From: Nostoc foliaceum FACHB-393
Lineage (GTDB): Bacteria > Cyanobacteriota > Cyanobacteriia > Cyanobacteriales > Nostocaceae
NCBI RefSeq assembly: GCF_014698505.1
Contig: NZ_JACJTD010000030.1
Location: 30,865-94,864, forward strand
Reading direction: 5' to 3'
Length of the DNA: 64,000 nt
The position numbers and the translations under genes were made by a program. This document shows, piece after piece, positions 35,433 through 44,024 of this stretch; the stretch's first letter is position 1; each line of letters starts with the position of its first letter. The notes below the pieces were generated by a model. That model saw only the letters and a list, made by a program, of their open reading frames with translations. It had not been told where the DNA came from and ran no database searches.

Positions 35433-38400
35433 ATGATCTCCAACCCTGAACAAGATTTGCCTTTATGTCGTCATGAAGAAAGTTTACTACGCCGCATTAC
35501 AAACCGTATCCGACGAAGCTTAGAGTTGGAAGAAATTATCGCAGTGACAACGGCAGAGGTGCGATCGCTACTAAAAACTGACCGAGTGATGATTTATAAA
35601 TTTCATGGCGATGGTACTGGTCGGGTCATTGCTGAGTCAATTTACGAAAATCGGTTACCGTCGCTACTGGGGTTGAATTTCCCGGCTGAGGATATTCCAC
35701 TCAGTGCTCGTGAACTATTTATTAAATCACGAGTGCGTTCTGTTGTTAATGTTGATACTCAAGAGATTGGTCAAAGTCATCTCCATGACTTGGAAAACGG
35801 AGAAATTATATCAGAGGAGATCCGTTACCGGACTGTAGATCCATGTCATGTTGAATACTTAAGTGCGATGGGGGTAAAGTCTTCTGTGGTAGCGCCCATT
35901 ATCTATCAAGATCAACTTTGGGGATTGTTAGTGTCTCATAATTCTGAAGCGCGTTTGATTTTAGAATCTGAACTAGAAGCAGTACAGATGGTAGTTGAGC
36001 AGCTGTCAGTAGCGATCGCTCAAAGTACACTGCTTACTCAAGTCCGCAAAACAGCCGAACGGGAAACTATCATTAACCGCATTGCTACCCTACTGCATTC
36101 ACTACCCACAATTGTATTACAACCAGCCCTAGAAGCGGCTGTTGCTGCCTTTAATGGTGTTGGTGGCAGGCTTTGCATTAGAAATGCAGCTTTTGATTCC
36201 CATAATGGCAACGTGAGCAGCTTAACAGAATGCTTAATACCAGGAAACAATTGTGCCAAGCTTTATATCTGTGGACAACAACCTGTGATGCCAGAACAAA
36301 CCATATATCCATTGATAGAGCAGTATAGCGTCTGGCAGGAACACTACAAGTCTAATAGATACGATACTTGGGCGATTTCAGATATATATCAAACTCCTAG
36401 CTTGCGAAGTTTGCAACCCGCTTTTCAAGAAACTAAAATTCGCAGCATGTTGATGATCCCACTTCAGTATCGTCAGCAGTTGCTGGGTTATTTAAGTATT
36501 TTCCGTAATGAAATAGATACAGAAACTCTATGGGCGGGGCAGTATGACAGCGATCAAAGGCAGCTTTACCCCCGACAATCGTTTGAGGTTTGGCGCGAAT
36601 TTAAAAAAGCACAAGCTCAAGAATGGACGGTCGAAGAAATTGAACTAGCTACAGACCTCGGTAAACAATTTGCTTCAGCAATTCAGCAGTATGAACTATA
36701 CCAACAAGTGCAAGCTTTTAATGAAAATTTAGAACACCAAGTTAAAAAGCGCACACTTGAATTACAACGGACATCTGAACAACAACATGCTGTGTTTAAA
36801 GTTATTGCCGAGATTCGGGAATCTCTTGACACAGATACTATTTTTCAAACCACTACTAAAGAAGTTTGTCAATTAATCAAAGCCGATCGCGTTTCTGTTT
36901 ATCGTTTCGATTCTAATTGGGGTGGTGAATTTGTCGGCGATTTTGAGGCTGCTAGTCCCTACTGGTCGAATGAGTCCGAACTAGGTATCAATACAATTTG
37001 GAATGATACCTACTTACAAGACACACAGGGAGGACGCTACCGCAATAATGAAACATTTGCAGTCGATGACATTTACAAGATGGGTTTTGCTAAGTGTCAT
37101 ATCGACAATCTAGAGCAGTTTCAAATTCACGCTTTTGTGCTTGCTCCGATCTTTGTTGGGCAAAAACTTTGGGGTTTACTGGCAACTTATCAACACACTG
37201 GCCCCAGGCAATGGAAAACTTATGAAGTTAACTTTCTCAGTCAGATTGCTGCCCAAATGGGGGTAGCACTCCAGCAAGCTGATTTACTCGCTCAGACACG
37301 ACAGCAGGCGTTAAATTTGCAACAAGCAGCAGAACAACAACGAGTATTGTTTGAAGTTGTTGCGAAAGTTAGGGAATCTCTTGATTTAGATGCGATTTTT
37401 CAGACAACCACCCAAGAAATCTGTAAATCACTACAAGCAGATCGAGTTGCAGTTTATCGGTTTCAGGCTGATTGGAGTGGTGAATATATCGCTGAGTTTG
37501 TGGGTAATGGTTGGGTAAAGTTAGTAAATCATAATATCAATACAGTTTGGCAAGATAGCTATTTGCAGGAAACCCAAGGTGGGCGATATCGTCATAATGA
37601 AACCTTTGCAGTTAATGACATATATCAAGCCGGCCACTCTGATTGCCACGTTGCGGCTCTGGAGCAATTACAAGCAAAGGCGTATGCGATCGCACCTATA
37701 TTTATCGGGCAACAGCTATGGGGCTTATTAGCAGCTTACCAGAACTCTGCACCCCGCCAGTGGGAAGCCTCGGAAATTAAGTTTATCACTCAAATTGCCA
37801 ATCAGCTTGGGGTTGCACTTCAACAAGCCCAATTGCATCATCAAACCAAAGAGCAAACAGAAAAGCTGACTCAAGCTTTACATGATTTACAGCAAACTCA
37901 AACCCAACTGATCCAAACTGAGAAAATGTCCTCACTAGGTCAATTGGTAGCTGGTATTGCTCACGAAATTAATAACCCGGTGAACTTCATTTATGGCAAC
38001 ATCAATCATGTCAACGATTACGCCAAAGATTTACTCAGTATACTAGACCTCTATTTGCAAGACTCCCCTAACCCCAACCCTGAGATTCGCGATCGCGCTT
38101 TCGAGATAGACTTAGAATTTCTCATGGAGGATTTACCCAAAACTTTATCTTCCATGAAAGTTGGAATTGATCGTATCCGTCAGATTGTCTTGGGTTTACG
38201 CAATTTCTCGCGCCTTGACGAGGCAGAGAAAAAGCCAGTTGATATTCATGAGGGCATTGATAGCACCTTGCTAATTTTGCAGCATCGCTTGAAAGCAAAA
38301 CCGGAAAGTCCAGCGATTAAATTAGTCAAAGAATACAGTGACCTTCCCTTAGTAGAGTGCTATGCCGGGCCACTAAATCAGGTATTTATGAATGTTTTAA

Positions 38401-38744
38401 GCAATGCGATCGATGCTTTAGAAGATTACAGGGAATCTCAATCAAAATCTCATAGCAGTCAAATTACCATTCATACTGCTGTTGGAGAGCTTGAAGGTAA
38501 TATTAAGAGCGTAGTAATTCGCATTCTAGACAATGGCCCAGGCATACCCGAAGCCCTCAGAGCAAGAATCTGCGACCCATTTTTTACTACTAAGCCAGTA
38601 GGAAAAGGCACTGGCTTGGGATTATCAATTAGTTATCAGATTGTTGTTGATAAACACAGTGGTGTGTTTAAATGTGATTCTCAACCGGGGTTAGGTACAG
38701 AATTTTGGATTGAAATTCCGATTAAACAAATCACGAAATCATAG
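35433..38744 (+). CDS. Four-GAF phytochrome/cyanobacteriochrome-like histidine kinase
   Basis: A 1103-residue soluble sensor kinase. GAF1 (about 20-200) carries a phytochrome-like DIP motif (FPAEDIPL, 87-89) and Cys138-His139 in DPCHVEYLSAMGV. GAF2 (about 210-425) is a long, more divergent GAF without a Cys-His pair. GAF3 (about 450-620) has Cys555-His556 (AKCHIDNLEQF), and GAF4 (about 640-800) has Cys738-His739 (SDCHVAALEQL). Both carry TQGGRYR-(N/H)NETFAV. A coiled coil then leads to His844 (IAHEINNPVNF) and an ATPase domain (LDNGPGIPEAL, FFTTKPVGKGTGLGL). Cys-His pairs of this kind bind linear tetrapyrroles, so up to three chromophores are possible (inference). No PHY domain and no receiver gene are adjacent. 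Confidence 0.92.
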   Translation: MISNPEQDLPLCRHEESLLRRITNRIRRSLELEEIIAVTTAEVRSLLKTDRVMIYKFHGDGTGRVIAESIYENRLPSLLGLNFPAEDIPLSARELFIKSRVRSVVNVDTQEIGQSHLHDLENGEIISEEIRYRTVDPCHVEYLSAMGVKSSVVAPIIYQDQLWGLLVSHNSEARLILESELEAVQMVVEQLSVAIAQSTLLTQVRKTAERETIINRIATLLHSLPTIVLQPALEAAVAAFNGVGGRLCIRNAAFDSHNGNVSSLTECLIPGNNCAKLYICGQQPVMPEQTIYPLIEQYSVWQEHYKSNRYDTWAISDIYQTPSLRSLQPAFQETKIRSMLMIPLQYRQQLLGYLSIFRNEIDTETLWAGQYDSDQRQLYPRQSFEVWREFKKAQAQEWTVEEIELATDLGKQFASAIQQYELYQQVQAFNENLEHQVKKRTLELQRTSEQQHAVFKVIAEIRESLDTDTIFQTTTKEVCQLIKADRVSVYRFDSNWGGEFVGDFEAASPYWSNESELGINTIWNDTYLQDTQGGRYRNNETFAVDDIYKMGFAKCHIDNLEQFQIHAFVLAPIFVGQKLWGLLATYQHTGPRQWKTYEVNFLSQIAAQMGVALQQADLLAQTRQQALNLQQAAEQQRVLFEVVAKVRESLDLDAIFQTTTQEICKSLQADRVAVYRFQADWSGEYIAEFVGNGWVKLVNHNINTVWQDSYLQETQGGRYRHNETFAVNDIYQAGHSDCHVAALEQLQAKAYAIAPIFIGQQLWGLLAAYQNSAPRQWEASEIKFITQIANQLGVALQQAQLHHQTKEQTEKLTQALHDLQQTQTQLIQTEKMSSLGQLVAGIAHEINNPVNFIYGNINHVNDYAKDLLSILDLYLQDSPNPNPEIRDRAFEIDLEFLMEDLPKTLSSMKVGIDRIRQIVLGLRNFSRLDEAEKKPVDIHEGIDSTLLILQHRLKAKPESPAIKLVKEYSDLPLVECYAGPLNQVFMNVLSNAIDALEDYRESQSKSHSSQITIHTAVGELEGNIKSVVIRILDNGPGIPEALRARICDPFFTTKPVGKGTGLGLSISYQIVVDKHSGVFKCDSQPGLGTEFWIEIPIKQITKS

Positions 38745-38763
38745 AAAGAAATTCGCGTCAGTT

Positions 38764-38935
38764 TTACCCCACCCTAACCCTCCCCTTGAAAAGGGGAGGG
38801 AACTAGATTCCTGTTTCCCACCAATGCATCGGGGGGATTCAGGGGGGTAATTCGACTTGTGTGTACACCGTAGTAAAAAAGGGGGGATTAGAATTTTAGC
38901 CCCCTTTTTAAGGGGGTTGGGGGATCTAATATCTT
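38764..38935. repeat. G-rich palindromic repeat block 1
   Basis: Paired C-rich and G-rich arms (CCCTCCCCTTGAAAAGGGGAGGG and CCCCCTTTTTAAGGGGG) in the gap between the four-GAF kinase and dnaN. Related blocks lie at 41756-41840, inside 43831-43994 and at 44648-44738. Confidence 0.7.
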
Positions 38936-39013
38936 TGACAACAAACGCTTTAACGTTAAGTTGACACAAATGCACAGATGTGATCCCCTACAGATCGCCA
39001 ACTACAATTATTT

Positions 39014-40177
39014 TTAACTTCTAAGTTGCACCGGCATAGCTAAATAGGTCATTTTCAAACCACCCAACGGCGTAAAAATCACCGGAGTTAGGCTTTGATT
39101 TAAATGCATTTGAATTTCGGAAGATGGTAACTCTTTCAAGCCTTCCATCAAGTATTTAATGTTAAAAGCAATTTCAATGTTTTCCCCAGAAATTTGCGCC
39201 GGCATTGACTCTCTACCACTGCCTACATCTTGAGCTTCGCAAGATAAAGTAATTTCTTGGGCTTCACTGTCAATACTGAGCTTGACAATATTGTTTTTCT
39301 GATCGGCTAGCACAGCAATCCGTTCCAAAGTGCTGACGAATTGTCGCCGTTCAATTGTGACTTGTCGCTCAAATTGGCGGGGGATTAGTTGTCGATAAGC
39401 AGGATATTGCCCTTCTAATGTGCGACTAGTCAAGCGTTGATTTTGCCATGCAAACACAACTTGACCTTGATCGAAATATAAAGCGACAGGTTCATCTGAT
39501 GAGGCGCTATGAGCTAGCATTCGTTGGAGTTCGCGTAATGCTCTAGCTGGTACTGTTACTTCTAGTTGAGTAGTTCCACCTAAAGGACGTTCGTTGCTAG
39601 TTTCTACCACTGCGAGGCGATGTCCGTCGGTAGCTGCAAATTCTAGGGTATCTTGTTTAACTGTTAAATGCACTCCCGTGAGTACTTGCTTGGTTTCATC
39701 ACCACTTGTAGCAAACAATGAACCTCGTAATCCCTCAATTAATGCGGCGGTGGTGAGATGGATTACTTCGGTATTTTCAATTACAGGTAGTTCGGGAAAT
39801 TCTTCCGGCCCCATTGCTCGGACTTGGTAATGTCCACTCTTGGGTGTGAGTGTAACTATTAAACCTTCTCCACCGGGTGTTGCACCTGTCAAGGCTGATT
39901 CATCGTCTAGAGTGATTTCGCCTTCTGGAAGACGAGAGGTGATATCTACAAGTAACTTAGCAGGAAGTGCGATCGCACCTCCTTGCCATACCTCTGCATT
40001 AAAGCTGGTGCGGATTCCCAAGCTGAGATCAAAGGCTGTTAAACTTACTTGGTTAGTTTCAGCATCCGCTTGTAACAGCACATTGGCAAGTACTGGATGA
40101 GTCGGTCGTGAAGGTACTGCACGACTAACGAGTGAGAGATTTGTACTGAGATCGCTTTGGGAGCAAACTAATTTCAT
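39014..40177 (-). CDS. dnaN: DNA polymerase III beta sliding clamp
   Basis: A 387-residue clamp, the usual size, with three repeated clamp folds. It starts MKLVCSQSDLSTNLSLVSRA and ends MTYLAMPVQLRS, typical of the family. The middle segment EFAATDGHRLAVVETS is a strong match. It tethers the polymerase to DNA, so it works with the dnaE-C product and downstream of DnaA. Here dnaN is about 14.5 kb from dnaA rather than adjacent to it. ATG at 40177. No defects. Confidence 0.97.
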   Translation of the reverse strand: MKLVCSQSDLSTNLSLVSRAVPSRPTHPVLANVLLQADAETNQVSLTAFDLSLGIRTSFNAEVWQGGAIALPAKLLVDITSRLPEGEITLDDESALTGATPGGEGLIVTLTPKSGHYQVRAMGPEEFPELPVIENTEVIHLTTAALIEGLRGSLFATSGDETKQVLTGVHLTVKQDTLEFAATDGHRLAVVETSNERPLGGTTQLEVTVPARALRELQRMLAHSASSDEPVALYFDQGQVVFAWQNQRLTSRTLEGQYPAYRQLIPRQFERQVTIERRQFVSTLERIAVLADQKNNIVKLSIDSEAQEITLSCEAQDVGSGRESMPAQISGENIEIAFNIKYLMEGLKELPSSEIQMHLNQSLTPVIFTPLGGLKMTYLAMPVQLRS

Positions 40178-40283
40178 AAGTCAGATGCAGCTGGTGAAAG
40201 ATATCCTAACATTCTTATTGTTTATAGGCGATCGCTATTTATTTGATTAGCGTGTAGGCGTAGGCATAGCTGATGATGTGAGT

Positions 40284-40342
40284 CTACTGAGTCGTAGCAA
40301 CTAACAAACCTGTATCTACTAAAATCGTAGGATATAGGTCAT
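40284..40342 (-). pseudogene. Truncated PIN-type toxin remnant
   Basis: Directly after the 91-residue antitoxin-like gene, minus-strand frame reads PTILVDTGLLVATTQ and then stop. ILVDTGLLVA is the first strand of a PIN (VapC-type) RNase. The ATG overlapping the antitoxin stop (ATGA) is in another frame and ends after seven residues. So the toxin is frameshifted and truncated. Repeat-like DNA follows. Confidence 0.6.
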
Positions 40343-40614
40343 GATTCCTGTTGGCGGCTCTGCTTTATCCGTGATGCAATAACCGCTCTCCGAACATCTC
40401 GGTCTGATAAATTACCTACTGAGAGCAAATGCTGGGGAATTCCTCCCATGCGCTCTAGAATGCTTTGCTCAGATGCCTGGCTTTGCTCACCATGAGATGT
40501 GGAATTTTTTTGATCTTGTCTACCTTTTATGAATAGCAAGAAGTCTAGTACTTCTTCTACTAAAGAATCTGAAACCTGCTCAATTTCCTGAATAAGTTGC
40601 TCTCTGGCTGTCAT
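40339..40614 (-). CDS. Antitoxin-like protein (DUF2281-type)
   Basis: A 91-residue protein. The N-terminal MTAREQLIQEIEQVSDSLVE followed by EVLDFLLFIK matches the DUF2281/YozE-like antitoxin class seen with PIN toxins in cyanobacteria. The middle is low complexity and the C-terminus is basic (RDVRRAVIASRIKQSRQ). The partner toxin downstream is only a fragment. It may be an orphan antitoxin or a regulator; function is inferred from family pattern only. ATG at 40614. Confidence 0.7.
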   Translation of the reverse strand: MTAREQLIQEIEQVSDSLVEEVLDFLLFIKGRQDQKNSTSHGEQSQASEQSILERMGGIPQHLLSVGNLSDRDVRRAVIASRIKQSRQQES

Positions 40615-40700
40615 AAACTATCTGCCTCAATACCAACAGGACTTCATTTATTAGGTTAATAGGGTTTAAGAAAGATTTTATCGTCAGACAACAGACAAAA

Positions 40701-40729
40701 GCGATGTCTACGACGGGTTACGCCTACGC
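40701..40729 (+). repeat. Dispersed 29-base repeat copy
   Basis: GCGATGTCTACGACGGGTTA then CGCCTACGC; same family as 5877-5905 and 41584-41612. Confidence 0.75.
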
Positions 40730-40784
40730 TCTTACGCTTCAGACTTGTAAAGACTCAAACAATTGCAGCTAATGTTGCGCGATC

Positions 40785-40963
40785 TATAAGAAATGCTTAA
40801 GCATTTCTTGCAAAGGTATAAGCAGTTGCAGCAAAACATTCATACTTTGCAACAATTGATCCTCCATATATAAGAAACGCTTAAGCATTTCTTGCAAAGG
40901 TATAAGCAGTTGCAGCAAAGTATTCATACTTTGCAACAATTGATCCTCCATGTATAAGAAACG
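40785..40963. repeat. 84-base tandem repeat, two full units plus a partial
   Basis: Units start at 40785, 40869 and 40953. Each contains the near-perfect palindrome AAGAAAYGCTTAAGCATTTC and TTGCAACAATTG. The unit also repeats GGTATAAGCAGTTGCAGC and ATTCATACTTTGCAAC. Confidence 0.85.
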
Positions 40964-41169
40964 TTGAAATCATTGCAACAATTGTCGCAATAAACTTATA
41001 AGTCTATTTATTACTTAAATAAAAAATAATTTAAGTAAAATCAACTACAGGTCTAGAGGTGCAAACTCTACGATCGCCTACACTTAAGCAACTGATTTTG
41101 TTATATTTTCTGATGACAACCAAGGAAAATTTTGTATAAAAAAGTACTATAATTTACTAGGAGAGATGA

Positions 41170-41589
41170 ATGATGGCACGTCCTAAAAGAAACTCCAGCG
41201 TTTTAGAAAAAGCCGATCGCCGCATTGAAAGTTTACAATCTATCAGTGTAAAATTAGACTTCGGCGAAGGACTGACTATACAAGCTTACAATGCAACAAT
41301 TAACGATCTACGGTCTAAGCTTGCTGCCTACAACACTGCTTTATCTTCCATTGACAAACTCACAGATGATGTGAAGAATGCAGAACAGGCTGTAATTGCA
41401 ATGTCAGAAAAAATGTTACTAGGAGTTGGCAGCCGTTACGGTAAAACCAGCCAGGAATACGAGATGGCGGGTGGTGCGCGACGAGGTAATACCAAGAAGA
41501 AGCGAAACGTAGTAGACAATTCCCAAGTCACCAATTCTGTTCAGCCTTCTTCTGTAAATGGATCTATGAATGGGGCATCAGCTGCGTAG
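41170..41589 (+). CDS. Conserved hypothetical protein, helical
   Basis: A 139-residue soluble protein, not recognised by family name. The N-terminus is basic (MARPKRNSSVLEKADRRIES), the centre is helical (AYNATINDLRSKLAAYNTAL), followed by SEKMLLGVGSRYGKTSQEYEMAGG and a Lys/Asn/Ser-rich tail. The second Met (41173) is better spaced from GGAGAG. The last two Ala codons and the stop (TAG at 41587-41589) lie inside an inverted dispersed repeat, so the native C-terminus may have been different. Preceded by the 84-base tandem repeats. Confidence 0.75.
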   Translation: MMARPKRNSSVLEKADRRIESLQSISVKLDFGEGLTIQAYNATINDLRSKLAAYNTALSSIDKLTDDVKNAEQAVIAMSEKMLLGVGSRYGKTSQEYEMAGGARRGNTKKKRNVVDNSQVTNSVQPSSVNGSMNGASAA

Positions 41590-41612
41590 GCGTAGCCCGT
41601 CGTAGACATCGC
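41584..41612 (-). repeat. Dispersed 29-base repeat, inverted, supplies a stop codon
   Basis: Reverse complement of the 5877-5905 type. The TAG of the 139-residue gene is inside it. Confidence 0.8.
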
Positions 41613-41755
41613 AAGTTAGCTAAAATCCAATCAGGTTTATATAGCGGTTTTCGTACCCTGCGGTAAGCCGCTACGCATCTATAGATGCAATAGACTTTAG
41701 CCTCTCTCCTAAAAAGCTACGGTGTACACACATCTCTGTACAAAACCAAAATCCT

Positions 41756-41840
41756 GTAGATCCTCCTAAATCCTCCTTAAAAAGGAGGACTTTGAGAGGT
41801 TTTTGCCCCCTTTTTTAAGGGGGGTTGGGGGGATCAAAAG
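41756..41840. repeat. G-rich palindromic repeat block 2
   Basis: GATCCTCCTAAATCCTCCTT with AAAAAGGAGGAC and a second arm CCCCCTTTTTTAAGGGGGG. It occupies part of the 444-base gap before the TIR-FGE gene. Nothing else is recognised in that gap except paired arms near 41893-41927. Confidence 0.65.
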
Positions 41841-42033
41841 GCTCTGGGGCAACTCTAGAGGTCTGTAACTGGCAAAAAATCAAAGTTTTTAACCCGCCTT
41901 GGCGTAGCTTCCGTAGTAAAGGCGGGTTTTGTCTGTGTAGCCACGACTTCCAGCCACCCAGTGTAGTACGCAAACATACTATAATTTGTGAAAAGCGTAA
42001 TTTATCCCACTCCTAAAGACGCAAGAGGTATCG

Positions 42034-43629
42034 TTGGTGTCGCTCAAAGTATTCATTTCCTACTCTCACGCCGACGAACCCCTAAAGAATGAACTAGTTA
42101 ACCACCTCACTACGTCGATACGAAAAGGTGTAATTTCAACCTGGGACGATCGCGAGATACCACCTGGAGGAGAATGGGATCGGCAGATTAATGAGAATTT
42201 GAACACAGCCGATATCATTTTATTGCTGGTAAGTTCAGACTTTATACGTTCTGAATACTGTTGGAGTGTTGAAGTTACCAGAGCAATAGAACGGCACGAA
42301 GCTAAAGAGGCTTGCGTTATTCCAATTATTCTGCGAAGCGTTGATTGGGATGACGCGCCATTTGCTCAACTACAAGCTCTACCTAAAAATGCCCAACCTG
42401 TGAGGTCTTGGAATAATCAAGACGATGCATTCAAAAATGTAGCTCAGGGAATTAGGTCTGCTGTTAATAAGCTAATTGAGGAGCGTCAGCAAAAACAGTT
42501 AAAGATAGAAGCCGCCATAGCTCAATATCGCCAGAGGGCTGAATATTTTGCATCAGATGGCAAAATTTCTCCTCTGGAATTGGACATATTAAACGATTTA
42601 CAGAAAAACTTAGGATTAACAGATTCAGAAGCCATTGCAATCCGAAAGAATGCATTAGAGTCTTACAGGATATATAAGGAAAAGATAGAGACATACAGGT
42701 TATCCTTGATAAATTTTATAAATGAACAAGGATATCCATTGGATAAAAACGCTGAAAGTGAATTAAAGGAATTTCAACAACACTATAAGCTTAAGGATGA
42801 AGATGTAGTTTGCTTAAGGGAAGCACAGCTTTTTACATCTCTAGAAATAGTTCCAATTCGTGGCGGTAAATTCTTAATGGGTTCCCCAGAGAATGAACCA
42901 GAACGAATCGATTGGGAAAGTCCACAGCATCTTGTTACCATTCAACCCTTTTTTATGGGTAGATATCCAGTTACACAAAGCCAATGGGCTGTTGTTGCTG
43001 GGCTAAAAAAGATAAATATTGATTTAAATCCTGAACCATCTCACTTCAAAGGCGCTAATCGACCTGTTGAACAAGTGTCTTGGGATGATGCAATTGAGTT
43101 TTGTGCCAGATTGTCTAACAAGACTGGGAAAACCTATCGCTTGCCTAGTGAGGCAGAGTGGGAATATGCCTGTCGTGCGGGAACGACTACCCCATTTTAT
43201 TTTGGTGAGACGATTACGACTGATTTGGCGAATTATAACGGTAACTATACTTATGGTGCTGGGTCAAAGGGTGAATATCGTCTGCAAACAACAGATGTCG
43301 GAAAATTTTCACCAAATTCCTTTGGTTTATTTGATATGCATGGTAATATATGGGAATGGTGTCAGGATGATTGGCACGAAAATTATAATAAAGCACCAGC
43401 AGACGGTAGCCCTTGGATGAGTGGTAATGATCATCGGCTGCTGCGTGGTGGTTCGTGGTTCAACATTCCCGGGTCTTGCTGCTCGGCGTCTCGCTTCTCT
43501 AACGCGCGGGTTTTCGGGTTGTGTTGGTTCGTGGCAGGACTTAGTAGCCCTTTACACTCTTGTCCTTTTGCCCTCTTCGCTTTTTTCTTTTCCCTTCTTC
43601 TCTTATTTGTCTCGCGCTTTGCGCGATAA
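42034..43629 (+). CDS. TIR-FGE fusion protein, probable DGR target, frameshifted C-terminus
   Basis: A 531-residue fusion. The TIR domain (about 1-150) begins VFISYSHADE, with a candidate catalytic Glu80 in SEYCWSVEV. A helical linker (about 155-285) contains an EF-like DGKISPLELD. The formylglycine-generating-enzyme/C-type-lectin-like domain starts near EIVPIRGGKFLMGSPENEPE and holds YPVTQSQW, YRLPSEAEWEYACRAG, NIWEWCQDDW and LLRGGSWF. After SASR the frame departs from the family: GFRVV is present in the DNA but in another frame (43509-43523), so the protein reads on through T-rich DNA into a hydrophobic tail. Start TTG 42034, or GTG 42037 which fits AAGAGG better. A TIR-coupled FGE suggests a sensing or defence role (inference). 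Confidence 0.85.
   Translation: MVSLKVFISYSHADEPLKNELVNHLTTSIRKGVISTWDDREIPPGGEWDRQINENLNTADIILLLVSSDFIRSEYCWSVEVTRAIERHEAKEACVIPIILRSVDWDDAPFAQLQALPKNAQPVRSWNNQDDAFKNVAQGIRSAVNKLIEERQQKQLKIEAAIAQYRQRAEYFASDGKISPLELDILNDLQKNLGLTDSEAIAIRKNALESYRIYKEKIETYRLSLINFINEQGYPLDKNAESELKEFQQHYKLKDEDVVCLREAQLFTSLEIVPIRGGKFLMGSPENEPERIDWESPQHLVTIQPFFMGRYPVTQSQWAVVAGLKKINIDLNPEPSHFKGANRPVEQVSWDDAIEFCARLSNKTGKTYRLPSEAEWEYACRAGTTTPFYFGETITTDLANYNGNYTYGAGSKGEYRLQTTDVGKFSPNSFGLFDMHGNIWEWCQDDWHENYNKAPADGSPWMSGNDHRLLRGGSWFNIPGSCCSASRFSNARVFGLCWFVAGLSSPLHSCPFALFAFFFSLLLLFVSRFAR
43441..43544 (+). other. DGR-type variable region (VR), damaged
   Basis: 3' end of the FGE domain, where DGR variable repeats sit. The expected lectin-like end GGSW...SASR...GFRVV...R is present. 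Only 14 bases separate SASR and GFRVV, against about 36 in typical family members, which breaks the frame. In the intact frame the stop would be at 43542-43544. Confidence 0.7.
43612..43626. other. GC hairpin downstream of VR
   Basis: TCGCGC at 43612-43617, loop TTT, GCGCGA at 43621-43626. It lies after the VR and before avd, where DGRs need a stem-loop for retrohoming. It fits that role but has not been tested. Confidence 0.6.
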
Positions 43630-43650
43630 AATTTTTTAGCTAAATTCTGA

Positions 43651-44024
43651 ATGAGTGATTTACTGATAATACAGAAGACTTATGATTTAATCAAGTGGTA
43701 TGTACCAATTTTAAATCTTCTGCCTAGAGATCAAAAATTCTTGCTAGGAAATCGGATAATTACAGAATTATATGATTTGTTAGATGGTTTAATAGTAGCA
43801 CGGTATGCAAAGCAAAAATTAGCTCAGTTAGAGGTTGTTTGAAAAGTGTTTCGCTGTGAGTTTAGGCACTTTTAGATCCCCCCTAACCCCCCTTAAAAAA
43901 GGGGGGAACCGGAGTCAAAGTCCCCCTTTTGAAGGGGGATTTAGGGGGATCTAAAACTTTTTGCTACCAACAACAGGACTTTTCAAACATCCTCTTAGAA
44001 GCGTTGAATAGCAAGTTTCTTTAG
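43651..44024 (+). pseudogene. avd: avd-like DGR accessory gene, split by an insertion
   Basis: The first 60 codons read MSDLLIIQKTYDLIKWYVPI ... LGNRIITELYDLLDGLIVARYAKQKLAQL, the N-terminal half of Avd, the four-helix protein that works with the DGR reverse transcriptase. The frame is cut by a 164-base inverted-repeat element (43831-43994). Beyond it the frame resumes as TTA GAA GCG TTG AAT AGC AAG TTT (LEALNSKF), as in Avd, and then ends at TAG 44022-44024. The C-terminal half of Avd is missing, and no reverse transcriptase follows. Confidence 0.8.
43831..43994. mobile_element. 164-bp MITE inserted in avd
   Basis: The ends GAGGTTGTTTGAAAAGT (43831-43847) and ACTTTTCAAACATCCTC (43978-43994) are inverted with one mismatch. 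TTA occurs directly on both sides (43828-43830 and 43995-43997), a 3-base target duplication. The interior holds a G-rich palindromic block. It has no transposase. Ends and TNA-type duplication suggest an IS5-group (IS1031-like) parent, from memory. Confidence 0.85.

Larger units (their letters stand above)
40615..41169. other. Intergenic region holding tandem repeats
   Basis: About 550 bases. It contains the dispersed repeat at 40701-40729 and the tandem array at 40785-40963; no protein gene is seen. Transcription of the 139-residue gene probably starts here. Confidence 0.6.

Noticed and set aside
40785..40963. Tandem array as a CRISPR locus
   Set aside because: Two full units repeat over their whole 84 bases, with no unique spacers, so this is a simple tandem repeat.
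41825..42016. 63-codon frame before the TIR-FGE gene
   Set aside because: Formed by G-rich repeat DNA; no protein-like properties.
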